From Pseudomonas hefeiensis (GTDB lineage: Bacteria; Pseudomonadota; Gammaproteobacteria; Pseudomonadales; Pseudomonadaceae): a stretch of 64,000 nt of DNA. A model generated the notes under the pieces. The model had not been told where the DNA came from and ran no database searches. It saw nothing but the letters and a program-made list of their open reading frames with translations. The stretch spans positions 5,146,001-5,210,000 of the forward strand of contig NZ_CP117449.1 of assembly GCF_030687835.1 (NCBI RefSeq), written 5' to 3'. Both the position numbers and the translations under genes were made by a program. This document shows, in pieces, positions 7,682 to 17,625 of this stretch (position 1 is the first letter of the stretch; every line of letters starts with the position of its first letter).

Positions 7682-8833
7682 ATGACGGCCCACGCCGACC
7701 TCTCGCCGACCCTGCAACTCGCCTGCGACCTGATCCGCCGTCCGTCCGTGACGCCGGTGGATGCCGATTGTCAGAAACTGATGATGCAGCGCCTGGGCAG
7801 CGCGGGTTTTACGCTCGAACCGATGCGCATCGAGGATGTGGATAACTTCTGGGCCAGCCATGGCAAGCATGACGGTCCGGTGCTGTGTTTCGCCGGGCAC
7901 ACCGACGTGGTGCCGACCGGTCCGGTGCAGGCCTGGCAGCTCGACCCGTTCGATGCGGTCATTGATGAACACGGCATGCTGTGTGGCCGTGGCGCGGCGG
8001 ACATGAAAGGCAGCCTGGCGGCGATGGTGGTCGCAGCCGAACGGTTTGTCGCCGACTACCCGGACCACAAAGGCTCGATCGCCTTTCTGATCACCAGCGA
8101 TGAAGAAGGCCCGGCCCACCATGGCACCAAGGCCGTGGTCGAGCGCCTCAAGGCCCGCCAGGAACGCCTGGACTGGTGCATCGTCGGCGAGCCGTCGAGC
8201 ACCACCCTGGTGGGTGACGTGGTCAAGAACGGCCGCCGCGGCTCCCTCGGCGCCAAACTGACGGTGCGCGGCAAGCAAGGCCACGTGGCCTATCCGCACC
8301 TGGCGAAGAACCCCATCCACCTGGCGGCTGCGGCGCTGGCAGAGTTGGCCGCCGAGCATTGGGATCACGGCAACGACTTCTTCCCGCCCACCAGTTTCCA
8401 GATTTCCAACCTCAACTCCGGCACTGGCGCGACCAACGTGATCCCCGGCGACCTGGTGGCGGTGTTCAACTTCCGCTTCTCCACCGAGTCCACAGTCGAA
8501 GGCTTGCAAAAACGCGTCGCCGATATCCTCGACAAACATCAACTGGACTGGCACATCGATTGGGCGTTGTCGGGCCTGCCGTTCCTCACCGAACCAGGCG
8601 TTTTGCTGGATGCCGTGTCTTCGAGCATCAAGGATGTCACCGGTCGTGAGACCCAGGCATCCACCAGCGGTGGCACCTCCGATGGCCGTTTCATCGCCAC
8701 CATGGGCACCCAAGTGGTGGAACTGGGGCCGGTCAATGCGACCATCCACCAAGTCAACGAACGCGTGCTGGCGGCCGACCTCGACGTACTGACCGAGATC
8801 TACTACAAGACGCTGATCAAGTTGCTCGCCTGA
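7682..8833 (+). CDS. dapE: Succinyl-diaminopimelate desuccinylase (383 aa)
   Basis: Zinc-dependent M20-family amidohydrolase that releases succinate from N-succinyl-LL-diaminopimelate in lysine and peptidoglycan precursor synthesis. Metal ligands are visible as H73 ([11 protein letters not shown]), D107 (GRGAADMKG) and the catalytic/ligand Glu pair in TSDEEGPA. The dimerisation (lid) domain follows at about residues 180-295, including [26 protein letters not shown] is the conserved C-terminal loop. Length is normal. The stop overlaps the rlmA start by 1 base (TGATG), indicating translational coupling. Confidence 0.95.
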   Translation: MTAHADLSPTLQLACDLIRRPSVTPVDADCQKLMMQRLGSAGFTLEPMRIEDVDNFWASHGKHDGPVLCFAGHTDVVPTGPVQAWQLDPFDAVIDEHGMLCGRGAADMKGSLAAMVVAAERFVADYPDHKGSIAFLITSDEEGPAHHGTKAVVERLKARQERLDWCIVGEPSSTTLVGDVVKNGRRGSLGAKLTVRGKQGHVAYPHLAKNPIHLAAAALAELAAEHWDHGNDFFPPTSFQISNLNSGTGATNVIPGDLVAVFNFRFSTESTVEGLQKRVADILDKHQLDWHIDWALSGLPFLTEPGVLLDAVSSSIKDVTGRETQASTSGGTSDGRFIATMGTQVVELGPVNATIHQVNERVLAADLDVLTEIYYKTLIKLLA

Positions 8834-9642
8834 TGCTCGCCTGTCCGATCTGCAGTGAGCCGCTGAACGCCGTGGACAACGGTGTGGCCTGCCCGGCCGG
8901 GCATCGGTTCGACCGTGCACGGCAGGGTTACCTGAACCTGTTGCCCGTGCAGCACAAAAACAGCCGCGACCCCGGTGACAACCTGGCCATGGTCCAAGCC
9001 CGTCGCGACTTTCTCAACGCCGGGCATTACGCCCCGGTCGCCCGGCGCCTGGCCGAACTTGCCGCCGAACGCGCGCCCGGTCGCTGGCTGGACATCGGCT
9101 GTGGCGAGGGCTACTACACCGCACAAATCGCCAACGCTTTGCCCGATGCCGATGGCTACGCCCTGGATATTTCCCGGGAAGCGGTCAAGCGCGCCTGCAA
9201 ACGCGATCCACGGCTGACCTGGTTGATCGCCAGCATGGCCCGCATCCCCCTGGCGGACGGCTGCTGTCAGTTCCTGGCCAGCGTGTTCAGCCCGCTGGAC
9301 TGGCAGGAAGCCAAACGCCTGCTCAGCCCCGGAGGCGGCCTGATGAAGGTCGGCCCGACCAGCGGCCACCTGATGGAGTTGCGCGAACGACTGTACGACG
9401 AAGTGCGCGAGTACACCGACAACAAGCACCTGGCCCTGATGCCTTCGGGCATGGTGCTGGCTCACAGCGAAACCCTCGAATTCAAGCTGACGCTCGACAG
9501 CGGCCAGGACCGCGCCAACCTGTTGGCGATGACGCCCCACGGCTGGCGCGCCAGCGCCGAACGCCGCGCCAGCGTGATCGAGCAGCCCGAGCCGTTCGAG
9601 GTCACGGTGTCGATGCGCTACGATTATTTCGTTCTTCAATAA
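8833..9642 (+). CDS. rlmA: 23S rRNA (guanine-745 N1)-methyltransferase (269 aa)
   Basis: SAM-dependent methyltransferase for 23S rRNA helix 35. The N-terminal zinc ribbon is seen as CPICSEPL plus CPAGHRFD (Cys-x2-Cys ... Cys-x3-His), as in E. coli RlmA. The SAM-binding motif I is RWLDIGCGEGYYT and motif II is GYALDISREAVKRA. The C-terminal part SMRYDYF is conserved in the family. RlmA (Gram-negative form) rather than TlrB (Gram-positive, position 748) follows from the organism. It overlaps dapE by 1 base and is followed by a 10-bp hairpin at 9655-9678. Confidence 0.9.
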   Translation: MLACPICSEPLNAVDNGVACPAGHRFDRARQGYLNLLPVQHKNSRDPGDNLAMVQARRDFLNAGHYAPVARRLAELAAERAPGRWLDIGCGEGYYTAQIANALPDADGYALDISREAVKRACKRDPRLTWLIASMARIPLADGCCQFLASVFSPLDWQEAKRLLSPGGGLMKVGPTSGHLMELRERLYDEVREYTDNKHLALMPSGMVLAHSETLEFKLTLDSGQDRANLLAMTPHGWRASAERRASVIEQPEPFEVTVSMRYDYFVLQ

Positions 9643-9654
9643 CTTTTGATTCCC

Positions 9655-9678
9655 GGCCTCCGGCAACCGCCGGAGGCC
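9655..9678. terminator. Strong hairpin after rlmA
   Basis: GGCCTCCGGC pairs perfectly with GCCGGAGGCC around an AACC loop. No T-run follows, so it may stabilise the mRNA 3' end or end transcription weakly. Confidence 0.45.
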
Positions 9679-9724
9679 AGTTAAATCCGCGAATGGATTT
9701 TTCAAGACCGCAGTGAGGACATCC

Positions 9725-10102
9725 ATGCGCCAACCCGATATCGAAATTTACCTCAAAGACGCCGACGTCGATCACAAGGCCATTGCCGCCTGGCTCGGTG
9801 AGGCCCTGGGCCCGTGCAGCGACTGGGTCCAGAAAGGCCAGACCTACAAGTGCAAGGCAGGCGATATCCCGGTGACCTGGCTGCCCAAGGCCGTGGGCAA
9901 ATGGAACAGCCTGTACCTGGAAAGCGACCAGACCCCGTGGGAAGACGACATCGCCTGCGCCCGCGCAGCCTTTGCCGCGCTGAACGTCGAAGTGCGCTGC
10001 GCGCCCGGCTCGTGGGTGGAAGAAGAAGGTGAGGAATCGGCCGATCGCTGGATTCGTATCAGCGCCGATGGGGAAGAAGAAATTACCTGGAAGACGGCGT
10101 GA
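9725..10102 (+). CDS. Conserved hypothetical protein (125 aa)
   Basis: Soluble acidic protein with no signal peptide. It resembles the gene that sits between rlmA and the cold-shock gene in P. aeruginosa (PA1160, from memory), so it is a conserved member of this block. It is rich in Trp (WLGEALG, DWVQKGQ, WLPKAVGKWNSLYLES, PWEDDIACARAAFAAL) and ends in a Glu-rich segment. I chose ATG 9725 because GAGGAC precedes it by 4 bases; an in-frame ATG at 9713 would add four residues. No domain is recognised and no function is assigned. Confidence 0.75.
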   Translation: MRQPDIEIYLKDADVDHKAIAAWLGEALGPCSDWVQKGQTYKCKAGDIPVTWLPKAVGKWNSLYLESDQTPWEDDIACARAAFAALNVEVRCAPGSWVEEEGEESADRWIRISADGEEEITWKTA

Positions 10103-10146
10103 TACAGCCAACCCCCATGTGAAAGCAGATCCCAATGCGGGAGCAC

Positions 10147-10238
10147 TGTGGGAGCAAAGCTTGCTCGCGATGGCGGAGGTACATTCAACATCGATGCAAG
10201 CTGACCTACCACTATCGCGAGCAAGCTTTGCTCCCACA
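10147..10238. repeat. REP/BIME pair, TGTGGGAGC class
   Basis: Inverted TGTGGGAGCAAAGCTTGCTCGCGA arms between the convergent 125-aa gene and the cold-shock gene. A further partial copy (CCCACAGGGGGATC) follows at 10246. Confidence 0.85.
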
Positions 10239-10282
10239 GGGGATCTCCCACAGGGGGATCTACTATGGCTTCAAGAGTGGGT

Positions 10283-10492
10283 TTACAACCCCACCACATC
10301 CTCAGCCTGCAAGCCCTTCTGCCCTTCCACCACTGCGTACTCGACCTGCTGGCCTTCAGTCAGTGAACGGTGGCCTTCGCCACGGATCGCGCGGTAATGC
10401 ACGAATACATCCGCCCCGCCTTCACGCTGGATGAAGCCATAGCCCTTCGCGTCGTTGAACCACTTCACATTGCCGGTTTCGCGTGCTGCCAT
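10283..10492 (-). CDS. Cold-shock domain protein (69 aa)
   Basis: Single cold-shock domain that binds single-stranded RNA or DNA. RNP1 is seen as KGYGFIQ and RNP2 as DVFVHYRAI, with the conserved [14 protein letters not shown] opening. It is a full-length CspA-family protein, with Tyr rather than Phe in RNP1 and a His in RNP2. Whether it is cold-induced or constitutive cannot be told. Its upstream spacer (10493-10719) is shared with the divergent plsB gene and contains an AT-rich stretch just before the start. Confidence 0.93.
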   Translation of the reverse strand: MAARETGNVKWFNDAKGYGFIQREGGADVFVHYRAIRGEGHRSLTEGQQVEYAVVEGQKGLQAEDVVGL

Positions 10493-10719
10493 GATTGCTC
10501 ACTCCCGTTTTTATTTTTAAGTCGGCCTTTCGATAGAAAGCCGTACGATCTTTGGCCGCCGTCCGGCCGTCCCCGAGGAAGGCAGAGGCAGTCAACCGCC
10601 CGAGTATATGACAGACGCAAAAACTCTCAACTGACTTTACTTCGGCGCTTTTTTGCCGATTTTCGACGAATCCGGCACACTAGCCGCCGCTTTATCTTAT
10701 CCACTCATGCAGAAGCCGT

Positions 10720-13221
10720 ATGACCCGCTCCCCGTTCCGCCGTCTTGTGTTTGGCACCCTGCGCCGACTGTTGTACCTCTGGGTTCGCTCCGAGACGATC
10801 AACCAGTCGTCCTTCACCCTCAACCTCGACCGCAGTCGTCCGGTGTTCTACGTCCTGCAAGATCCTTCGCTCACTGACCTGGCGGTGCTCGACACCGAGT
10901 GCACCAAGGCTGGCCTGCCCCGTCCGGTGCTGCCGGTCTCAGTGGGTAACTTGCTGGAACCGGCGGCGTTTTTCTACCTGACCCCGGCGCCGGACTGGCT
11001 CGGCCGACAGGACAAACGTGGCGCGCCGCCGCCCCTGACGCGGCTGGTCAATGCCCTGACCCACAACGCCGCCGAAGACGCGCAGATCATCCCGGTCAGC
11101 GTGTTCTGGGGGCAGTCGCCCGACAGCGAATCCAGCCCGTGGAAACTGTTGTTCGCCGACAGTTGGGCCGTCACTGGCCGCCTGCGGCGCTTGCTGAGCA
11201 TCATGATCCTGGGGCGCAAGACCCGCGTGCAGTTTTCCGCGCCGATCCATTTGCGCGAACTGATCGAACACGACAAGGGCCACGAACGCACCGTGCGCAT
11301 GGCCCAGCGGATCCTGCGGGTACATTTTCGCAATTTGAAAGCGGCGGTCATTGGCCCCGACATTTCCCACCGACGCAATCTGGTCAAGGGCCTGCTGAAC
11401 CAGCCGCTGGTCAAGCAGGCGATTGCCGACGAGGCCGAACGGGAAAAAATCTCCCCGGAAAAAGCCAAGGCCCAGGCCCTGCGCTACGGCAACGAAATCG
11501 CCTCGGACTACACCTACACCGCGATCCGTTTCCTGGAAGTGGTGCTGAGCTGGTTCTGGAACAAGATCTACGACGGCATCAAGGTCAATCACATCGAAGG
11601 CGTGCAGAAAGCTGCCCAGGGCCACGAAGTCATCTATGTGCCGTGTCACCGCAGCCATATCGACTACCTGCTGCTGTCGTACCTGCTGTTTCGCAACGGC
11701 TTGACCCCTCCGCACATCGCCGCCGGCATCAACCTCAACATGCCGGTGATCGGCGGGCTGTTGCGCCGTGGCGGGGCTTTTTTCATGCGCCGCACCTTCA
11801 AAGGCAACCCGCTCTACACCGCGGTGTTCAACGAATACCTGCACACGCTGTTCACCAAAGGCTTCCCGGTGGAGTATTTCGTCGAGGGCGGTCGCTCGCG
11901 CACCGGACGCATGCTGCAACCCAAGACCGGCATGCTCGCCATCACCCTGCGCAGCTTCCTGCGCTCATCGCGCATGCCCATCGTGTTCGTGCCGGTCTAC
12001 ATCGGCTATGAGCGTGTCCTCGAAGGCCGTACCTACCTGGGCGAATTGCGTGGAGCGAGCAAGAAGAAAGAATCGATATTCGACATTTTCAAGGTCATCG
12101 GCGCCCTCAAGCAGCGCTTCGGCCAGGTGGCGGTGAACTTCGGCGAGCCGATCAAACTGACGGAGTTTCTCGACGGCGAACAGCCGGGCTGGCGCCAACA
12201 GGACCTGGGCCCGCAATTCAAACCGGCCTGGCTCAACGCAACCACCCACCGCCTCGGCGAGCGGGTGGCGCGGCACCTGAACGAAGCGGCGGCCATCAAC
12301 CCGGTCAACCTGGTCGCCCTGGCGCTGCTGTCCACCAGCCGCCTGGCGCTGGACGACCGTGCCATGGCCCGGGTGCTGGACCTGTACCTGGCGTTGCTGC
12401 GCAAAGTACCGTACTCGCCCCACACCACGTTGCCCGAGGGCGATGGACGAGCGCTGATCGAGCACGTCAAAGGCATGGACCTGCTGTCGGAACAGAGCGA
12501 TGCCCTGGGCAAGATTCTGTATCTGGACGAGCAGAATGCCGTCCTGATGACCTACTACCGCAACAACGTGCTGCACATCTTCGCCCTGCCGGCGTTGCTG
12601 GCGAGTTTCTTCCAGAGCACCTCGCGAATGAGCCGCGAACAGATCCTGCGCTACACCCGCGCCTTGTACCCCTATCTGCAATCGGAATTGTTCATTCGCT
12701 GGTCACTGGAAGAACTGGACGCCGTGGTCGACCAATGGCTCGAAGCGTTCGTCGAACAAGGGCTGCTGCGTTTCGAAAAAGACCTGTACCTGCGCCCGGC
12801 CCCGAGTTCGCGGCATTTCGTGCTGCTGACCCTGTTGTCCAAAAGCATCGCGCAGACCTTGCAGCGCTTCTACATGACCGTCTCACTGCTGCTCAACAGC
12901 GGCCAGAACAGCATCAGCGCCGAAGAACTGGAAGACCTCTGCACGGTCATGGCCCAGCGCCTGTCGATCCTGCACGGTCTGAACGCACCGGAATTCTTCG
13001 ACAAGAGCCTGTTCCGGCATTTCATCCAGACGATGCTGGACCTGGACGTGCTGCGCCGGGACGAAGCGGGCAAGCTAAGCTATCACGAGCTGCTGGGTGA
13101 ACTGGCCGAAGGTGCGGCCAAGCGGGTCCTGCCGGCGGAGATCCGTTTGTCGATCCGTCAGGTGGCGTTGCATCGCAGTGAAGATGCGGCAGATCAGGTC
13201 ACCCCGGTGGCTGCGGACTGA
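10720..13221 (+). CDS. plsB: Glycerol-3-phosphate 1-O-acyltransferase (833 aa)
   Basis: Inner-membrane enzyme that transfers an acyl chain from acyl-ACP or acyl-CoA to position 1 of glycerol-3-phosphate, the first step of phospholipid synthesis. The four acyltransferase blocks are present: HRSHID with H310 and D315 (the HX4D catalytic pair), [13 protein letters not shown] (block II), [12 protein letters not shown] (block III, substrate phosphate binding) and [13 protein letters not shown] (block IV). The length matches the PlsB family. It is followed by an 8-bp GC-rich hairpin (13230-13252) and two small envelope genes on the same strand. Confidence 0.95.
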   Translation: MTRSPFRRLVFGTLRRLLYLWVRSETINQSSFTLNLDRSRPVFYVLQDPSLTDLAVLDTECTKAGLPRPVLPVSVGNLLEPAAFFYLTPAPDWLGRQDKRGAPPPLTRLVNALTHNAAEDAQIIPVSVFWGQSPDSESSPWKLLFADSWAVTGRLRRLLSIMILGRKTRVQFSAPIHLRELIEHDKGHERTVRMAQRILRVHFRNLKAAVIGPDISHRRNLVKGLLNQPLVKQAIADEAEREKISPEKAKAQALRYGNEIASDYTYTAIRFLEVVLSWFWNKIYDGIKVNHIEGVQKAAQGHEVIYVPCHRSHIDYLLLSYLLFRNGLTPPHIAAGINLNMPVIGGLLRRGGAFFMRRTFKGNPLYTAVFNEYLHTLFTKGFPVEYFVEGGRSRTGRMLQPKTGMLAITLRSFLRSSRMPIVFVPVYIGYERVLEGRTYLGELRGASKKKESIFDIFKVIGALKQRFGQVAVNFGEPIKLTEFLDGEQPGWRQQDLGPQFKPAWLNATTHRLGERVARHLNEAAAINPVNLVALALLSTSRLALDDRAMARVLDLYLALLRKVPYSPHTTLPEGDGRALIEHVKGMDLLSEQSDALGKILYLDEQNAVLMTYYRNNVLHIFALPALLASFFQSTSRMSREQILRYTRALYPYLQSELFIRWSLEELDAVVDQWLEAFVEQGLLRFEKDLYLRPAPSSRHFVLLTLLSKSIAQTLQRFYMTVSLLLNSGQNSISAEELEDLCTVMAQRLSILHGLNAPEFFDKSLFRHFIQTMLDLDVLRRDEAGKLSYHELLGELAEGAAKRVLPAEIRLSIRQVALHRSEDAADQVTPVAAD

Positions 13222-13229
13222 CTCCCACA

Positions 13230-13252
13230 GGCGCCAGGTTTTCTCTGGCGCC
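13230..13252 (+). terminator. Hairpin between plsB and the YbaY-like gene
   Basis: GGCGCCAG pairs with CTGGCGCC around GTTTTCT. No T-run follows, so it may be a partial terminator or an mRNA stabiliser. Confidence 0.4.
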
Positions 13253-13272
13253 CTCAATATGGAAATGCCCTC

Positions 13273-13671
13273 ATGAAAAAGCTTCTTCTCGTAGCCGTTG
13301 CCACGCTACTCAGTGCCTGCTCCAGCGCACCGCTGGCGAGCAAAAACAGCCTCGACGGCGAAGTGTTCTACCTGCAGCGCATCGCCCTGCCGCCCACCGC
13401 GGTCTTAAGCGTGAGCCTGCAGGATGTGTCCCTGGCCGACGCCCCCGCAGTGGTGCTCGATGAACAGAGCGGCCCGGTAAAGGGTCAGGTCCCGCTGCCC
13501 TTTCACCTCAGCTATGATCCGGCACAGGTCAAGCCCGGCCATCGCTATGCCGTGAGTGCGCGCATTGAAGTGGACGGCCAGTTGATGTTCATCACCACCG
13601 AACAACACACCGTGCAGCTCGATGGCAAAGATCCCCAGCCGTTGAAGATCCGCGTCAACGCCGCACGCTGA
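13273..13671 (+). CDS. YbaY-family lipoprotein (132 aa)
   Basis: Small exported lipoprotein. The N-terminus is a lipoprotein signal with the lipobox LLSACSS, so the mature N-terminal cysteine is about residue 17. The rest is a single beta-sandwich of the YbaY type: FYLQRIALPPTAVLSVSLQDVS followed by YDPAQVKPGHRYAVSARIEVDGQLMF. These proteins sit in the envelope and have no proven biochemical role. It follows plsB by 51 bases on the same strand and precedes the DUF4197 gene by 33 bases, so the three may be read together. Confidence 0.85.
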   Translation: MKKLLLVAVATLLSACSSAPLASKNSLDGEVFYLQRIALPPTAVLSVSLQDVSLADAPAVVLDEQSGPVKGQVPLPFHLSYDPAQVKPGHRYAVSARIEVDGQLMFITTEQHTVQLDGKDPQPLKIRVNAAR

Positions 13672-13704
13672 TTTCCCTTTCAAATTTTCTTCAAGGAAGC
13701 TGCC

Positions 13705-14394
13705 ATGCTCCGCTCTACGCTCCGTTTCACCAGCCTGTGCGCCAGTCTGTTGTTCTGCGCCAACACCATGGCCCTGTCCCTGGCTGACCTCTCGCAGAAA
13801 GACGCCACCGGCGGCCTCAAGGACGCACTGACCCAAGGCGCCCAAGTAGCGGTCAAGCAACTGGGCACTCCCGGTGGCTTCAGCAACAACCCGGACGTGA
13901 AGATCGAACTGCCGGGCAAGCTCGGTAAAGTCGCCAGCAAGATGAAAGCCTTTGGCATGGGGGACCAGGTCGAACAACTGGAAACCAGCATGAACCAGGC
14001 CGCTGAAGCTGCCGTCGTCCAGGCTCAGCCGATCCTGGTCAATGCTGTGAAGAACATGAGCGTGAGCGATGCCAAGGGTATCCTGAGCGGCGGCAACGAT
14101 TCAGCCACGCAGTACCTGAACAAGAGCAGCCGCGAGCAGATTCGCGCCAAGTTCCTGCCCATCGTCAAGCAAGCCACCGACAAGGTTGGCCTGGCGCAGA
14201 AATACAACACGTTCGCAGGCCAGGCCGCGACCTTCGGTGTACTGGACGCCAAAAGCGCCAACATCGAAAACTACGTGACCGAACAGGCATTGGACGGTTT
14301 GTTCGAGATGATCGGCAAGCAGGAAGCCACTATCCGCCAGAACCCTGCGGCGGCGGCGAGCAGTTTGGCCAAGAAGGTTTTCGGGACTCTCTGA
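13705..14394 (+). CDS. DUF4197 domain-containing periplasmic protein (229 aa)
   Basis: Exported protein. Residues 1-23 form a signal peptide that ends at NTMALS. The remainder is an all-helical DUF4197 domain with the pattern GLKDALTQGAQVAVKQLGTPGGFSNNPDVKIELPGKL, later DSATQYLNKSSREQI, which I recognise from this family of unknown function. A good ribosome site (AAGGA) lies 8 bases before the ATG. There is no lipobox, so it is probably soluble in the periplasm. Neighbours suggest an envelope job, but nothing more specific. Confidence 0.85.
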   Translation: MLRSTLRFTSLCASLLFCANTMALSLADLSQKDATGGLKDALTQGAQVAVKQLGTPGGFSNNPDVKIELPGKLGKVASKMKAFGMGDQVEQLETSMNQAAEAAVVQAQPILVNAVKNMSVSDAKGILSGGNDSATQYLNKSSREQIRAKFLPIVKQATDKVGLAQKYNTFAGQAATFGVLDAKSANIENYVTEQALDGLFEMIGKQEATIRQNPAAAASSLAKKVFGTL

Positions 14395-14437
14395 GCCGGG
14401 GTTTTCAATCAGCATCTTGATTGCCTGTAACACCCTC

Positions 14438-14520
14438 TTCGCGAGCAAGCCCGCTCCCACATTTAACCGCGTTCCTCCCTTGGAATACGGTCGAATGTGG
14501 GAGCGGGCTTGCTCGCGAAG
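14438..14520. repeat. REP/BIME pair, TGTGGGAGC class, outward arrangement
   Basis: The two arms are in the opposite relative orientation to most others in the window (CTTCGCGAGC... first, TGTGGGAGC... second). It sits between the convergent DUF4197 gene and mexK. Confidence 0.85.
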
Positions 14521-14553
14521 GCGGCGGCACATTCAACAATGAGCCTGCGGTTA

Positions 14554-17500
14554 TCAGGTCTTCTTGACCCTGAACCACGCCGCATACAACGCCGGCAGGA
14601 ACAACAGCGTCAACGCCGTCGCCACGATCAGCCCGCCCATGATCGCCACCGCCATCGGGCCAAAGAACAGGCTGCGTGACAGCGGGATCATCGCCAGTAC
14701 CGCCGCCAGCGCGGTAAGCACAATCGGGCGGAACCGTCGCACAGTCGCTTCGATGATCGCCTGCCACGGGGCGAGCCCACTCTTGATGTCCTGTTCGATC
14801 TGGTCCACCAGGATCACCGAGTTGCGCATGATCATCCCCGACAAGGCGATGGTGCCCAGCATGGCGACGAAACCGAACGGCTGGCGGAACACCAGCAGGA
14901 ACAGCGTGACCCCAATCAGCCCCAAGGGCGCCGTCAGGAACACCATGGCCGTGCGGGAGAAACTGCGCAGTTGCAGCATCAACAACGTCAACACCACGAC
15001 GATGAACAGTGGCACGCCGGCATTCACCGATTGCTGGCCTCGGGCCGCGTCCTCTACCGTACCGCCCACTTCCAGCAGATAACCGTCGGGCAACTCGGCG
15101 CGAATCGGGGCCAGGGTCGGGAATATCTGCTGCACCAGGGTCGCCGGTTGTTCCTTGCCGTAGATATCGGCCCGCACGGTCACACTTGGCAGGCGATTGC
15201 GGTGCCAGATCACGCCTTCTTCAAAGCCGTACTCCAGCGTCGCGATCTGCGACAGCGCAACGCTTGTGCCATTGTCGGTCGGCACCGCCAGGCTCGGCAG
15301 CAGCGACAACTCGGTGCGCTCATGCACCGTACCGCGCAGCAGAATCTCGATCAGTTCGTTGTCTTCCCGGTATTGGCTGACGCTGGAGCCGGTGAGGGAG
15401 CTGCGCAAAAAGCTCGACAGGTTAGCCGTACTCACACCCAACGCTCGGGCGCGGTCCTGATCGACGTTCAGGTACACCACCTTGCTCGGCTCTTCCCAAT
15501 CCAGATGCACGTTGGCCACGTAGGGGTTTTCACGAACCTTGGTCGCCACTTTCCGCGCCTGGGCCCGGACTTGTTCGATGTGCTCACCGGTCACGCGAAA
15601 CTGCACCGGATAACCAACCGGCGGGCCGTTTTCCAGGCGCGTGACCCGCGAGCGCAGGGCCGGGAATTGCTCGTTCAACGTGGTGATCAACCAGCTGCGC
15701 AGCGGCTCGCGGTCTTCGATAGTCTTGGCCAGCACCACGAACTGGGCGAAGCTGGGTGCCGGCAGTTGTTGATCCAGCGGCAGGTAGAAGCGCGGTGAAC
15801 CGGTGCCGACATAAGCCACGTAGTTGTCGATGCCCGCGTGGTCTTTGAGCAGCGCTTCAAGGCGCTCGACCTGCTCAGCGGTGTTGCTCAGGGAAGCGCC
15901 TTCGGCCAGCTTCAGGTCGACCATCAGCTCAAGTCGCCCCGAGGCCGGGAAAAACTGTTGCGGCACAAAACGAAACAGCGCCACCGATCCCACAAATAAC
16001 AGCACGGTCAACACGATGACGGTTTTGCGCCGCCGCACACACCACTCCACCAAGCGCCGGACACGCTGGTAGAACGGCGTGCCGTAGGGGTCGAACTGGC
16101 CATCAGCGGTGCCGTGTTTGGCCGCATGAATTTTCGCCAGGTCCGGCAGCAGCTTTTCCCCCAGGTACGGCACGAACACCACGGCGGCCACCCAGGAGGC
16201 CAGTAGCGCCAGGGTGACAACCTGGAAAATCGAACGGGTGTACTCGCCGGTGCCTGATTGCGCCGTGGCGATCGGCAAGAAACCCGCTGCGGTGATCAAT
16301 GTACCGGTGAGCATCGGGAATGCCGTGCTGGTCCAGGCATAGCTGGCGGCCTTGATCCGGTCGAAACCCTGCTCCATTTTGATCGCCATCATCTCGACCG
16401 CGATGATCGCGTCATCCACCAGCAGACCCAACGCCAACACCAGCGCGCCAAGGGAAATCTTGTGCAGGCCGATGCCCAGGTAATACATCGCGGCGAAGGT
16501 CATCGCCAGCACCAGCGGAATTGCCAGGGCGACCACCATCCCGGTCCGCAGCCCGAGGGAGAAGAAGCTCACCAGCAACACGATCGTCAACGCTTCCACC
16601 AGCACCTGAACGAACTCGCCAACACCGGTTTTCACCGCCGCCGGCTGGTCCGAGACCTTACGCAATTGCATGCCGGCCGGCAGGTTGTTCTGGATACGGG
16701 CGAATTCGGCCTCCAGGGCCTTGCCCAGGATCAGAATGTCGCCGCCGTCCTTCATCGCCACGGCCAGACCAATGGCATCTTCGGCCATGAAGCGCATGCG
16801 CGGGGCCGGCGGATCATTGAAACCGCGATGCACATCCGCGACATCGCCGATACGGAACGTACGATCAGCGACACGAATGGGAAAGTCGCGGATCTCTTCT
16901 ACTGTCTGAAAATTTCCCGATACCCGTAATTGGATTCGCTCGCTGCCGGTTTCGAAAAAGCCTGCGGTCGATATTGCGTTCTGCTCTTCCAACGCCTGCT
17001 GGACGGCAGCCAGCGGTACGCCGAGGGTCGCCAGCTTCACGTTCGACAGTTCGATCCAGATTTTTTCGTCCTGCAACCCCAACAGTTCGACCTTGCCCAC
17101 ATCCTTGACCCGTTGCAGCTGGATCTGGATGCGATCGGCGTAATCCTTGAGCACGCCGTAGTCAAAACCATCGCCCGTCAGCGCATAGATATTGCCGAAG
17201 GTGGTGCCAAACTCATCGTTGAAAAACGGCCCCTGGATGCCCGGCGGCAAGGTGTGACGGATGTCGCTGACTTTCTTGCGGATCTGATACCACAACTCGG
17301 GAATCTGCGCCGAATGCAGGGAATCGCGGGCCATGAAGGTCACCTGGGATTCGCCCGGGCGGGAGAACGAGACGATTCTTTCGTAATCGCCGGTTTCCAT
17401 CAGTTTCTTTTCGATGCGTTCGGTGACCTGGCGAGAAACCTCCTCTGCCGTGGCCCCCGGCCAGTTGGTGCGAATGACCATGGCCTTGAAGGTAAACGGC

Positions 17501-17619
17501 GGGTCTTCGCTCTGGCCGAGCTTGGTGTAGGAAAGCGCGCCGACGATTGCCAGCAGCAACATCAGGAACAGTACGATCTGGCGATTACGCAGCGCCCATT
17601 CGGAAAGATTGAAGCCCAT
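14554..17619 (-). CDS. mexK: RND multidrug efflux transporter, MexK type (1021 aa)
   Basis: Inner-membrane proton-driven RND pump of the hydrophobe/amphiphile efflux class. It has one N-terminal membrane helix, two large periplasmic loops, and further helices. The proton relay pair D402-D403 lies in ALGLLVDDAIIAVEMMAIKM. The N-terminus (ALRNRQIVLFLMLLLAIVGA, then GQSEDPPFTFKAMVIRTNWPG) is like MexK/TriC-branch pumps rather than MexB. It is full length. It follows the adaptor gene by 6 bases. No outer-membrane channel gene is present, which fits MexJK, known to borrow OprM or OpmH. Exact substrates cannot be inferred; TriC or another paralogue is the main alternative name. Confidence 0.85.
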   Translation of the reverse strand: MGFNLSEWALRNRQIVLFLMLLLAIVGALSYTKLGQSEDPPFTFKAMVIRTNWPGATAEEVSRQVTERIEKKLMETGDYERIVSFSRPGESQVTFMARDSLHSAQIPELWYQIRKKVSDIRHTLPPGIQGPFFNDEFGTTFGNIYALTGDGFDYGVLKDYADRIQIQLQRVKDVGKVELLGLQDEKIWIELSNVKLATLGVPLAAVQQALEEQNAISTAGFFETGSERIQLRVSGNFQTVEEIRDFPIRVADRTFRIGDVADVHRGFNDPPAPRMRFMAEDAIGLAVAMKDGGDILILGKALEAEFARIQNNLPAGMQLRKVSDQPAAVKTGVGEFVQVLVEALTIVLLVSFFSLGLRTGMVVALAIPLVLAMTFAAMYYLGIGLHKISLGALVLALGLLVDDAIIAVEMMAIKMEQGFDRIKAASYAWTSTAFPMLTGTLITAAGFLPIATAQSGTGEYTRSIFQVVTLALLASWVAAVVFVPYLGEKLLPDLAKIHAAKHGTADGQFDPYGTPFYQRVRRLVEWCVRRRKTVIVLTVLLFVGSVALFRFVPQQFFPASGRLELMVDLKLAEGASLSNTAEQVERLEALLKDHAGIDNYVAYVGTGSPRFYLPLDQQLPAPSFAQFVVLAKTIEDREPLRSWLITTLNEQFPALRSRVTRLENGPPVGYPVQFRVTGEHIEQVRAQARKVATKVRENPYVANVHLDWEEPSKVVYLNVDQDRARALGVSTANLSSFLRSSLTGSSVSQYREDNELIEILLRGTVHERTELSLLPSLAVPTDNGTSVALSQIATLEYGFEEGVIWHRNRLPSVTVRADIYGKEQPATLVQQIFPTLAPIRAELPDGYLLEVGGTVEDAARGQQSVNAGVPLFIVVVLTLLMLQLRSFSRTAMVFLTAPLGLIGVTLFLLVFRQPFGFVAMLGTIALSGMIMRNSVILVDQIEQDIKSGLAPWQAIIEATVRRFRPIVLTALAAVLAMIPLSRSLFFGPMAVAIMGGLIVATALTLLFLPALYAAWFRVKKT

Positions 17620-17625
17620 CGGGGA

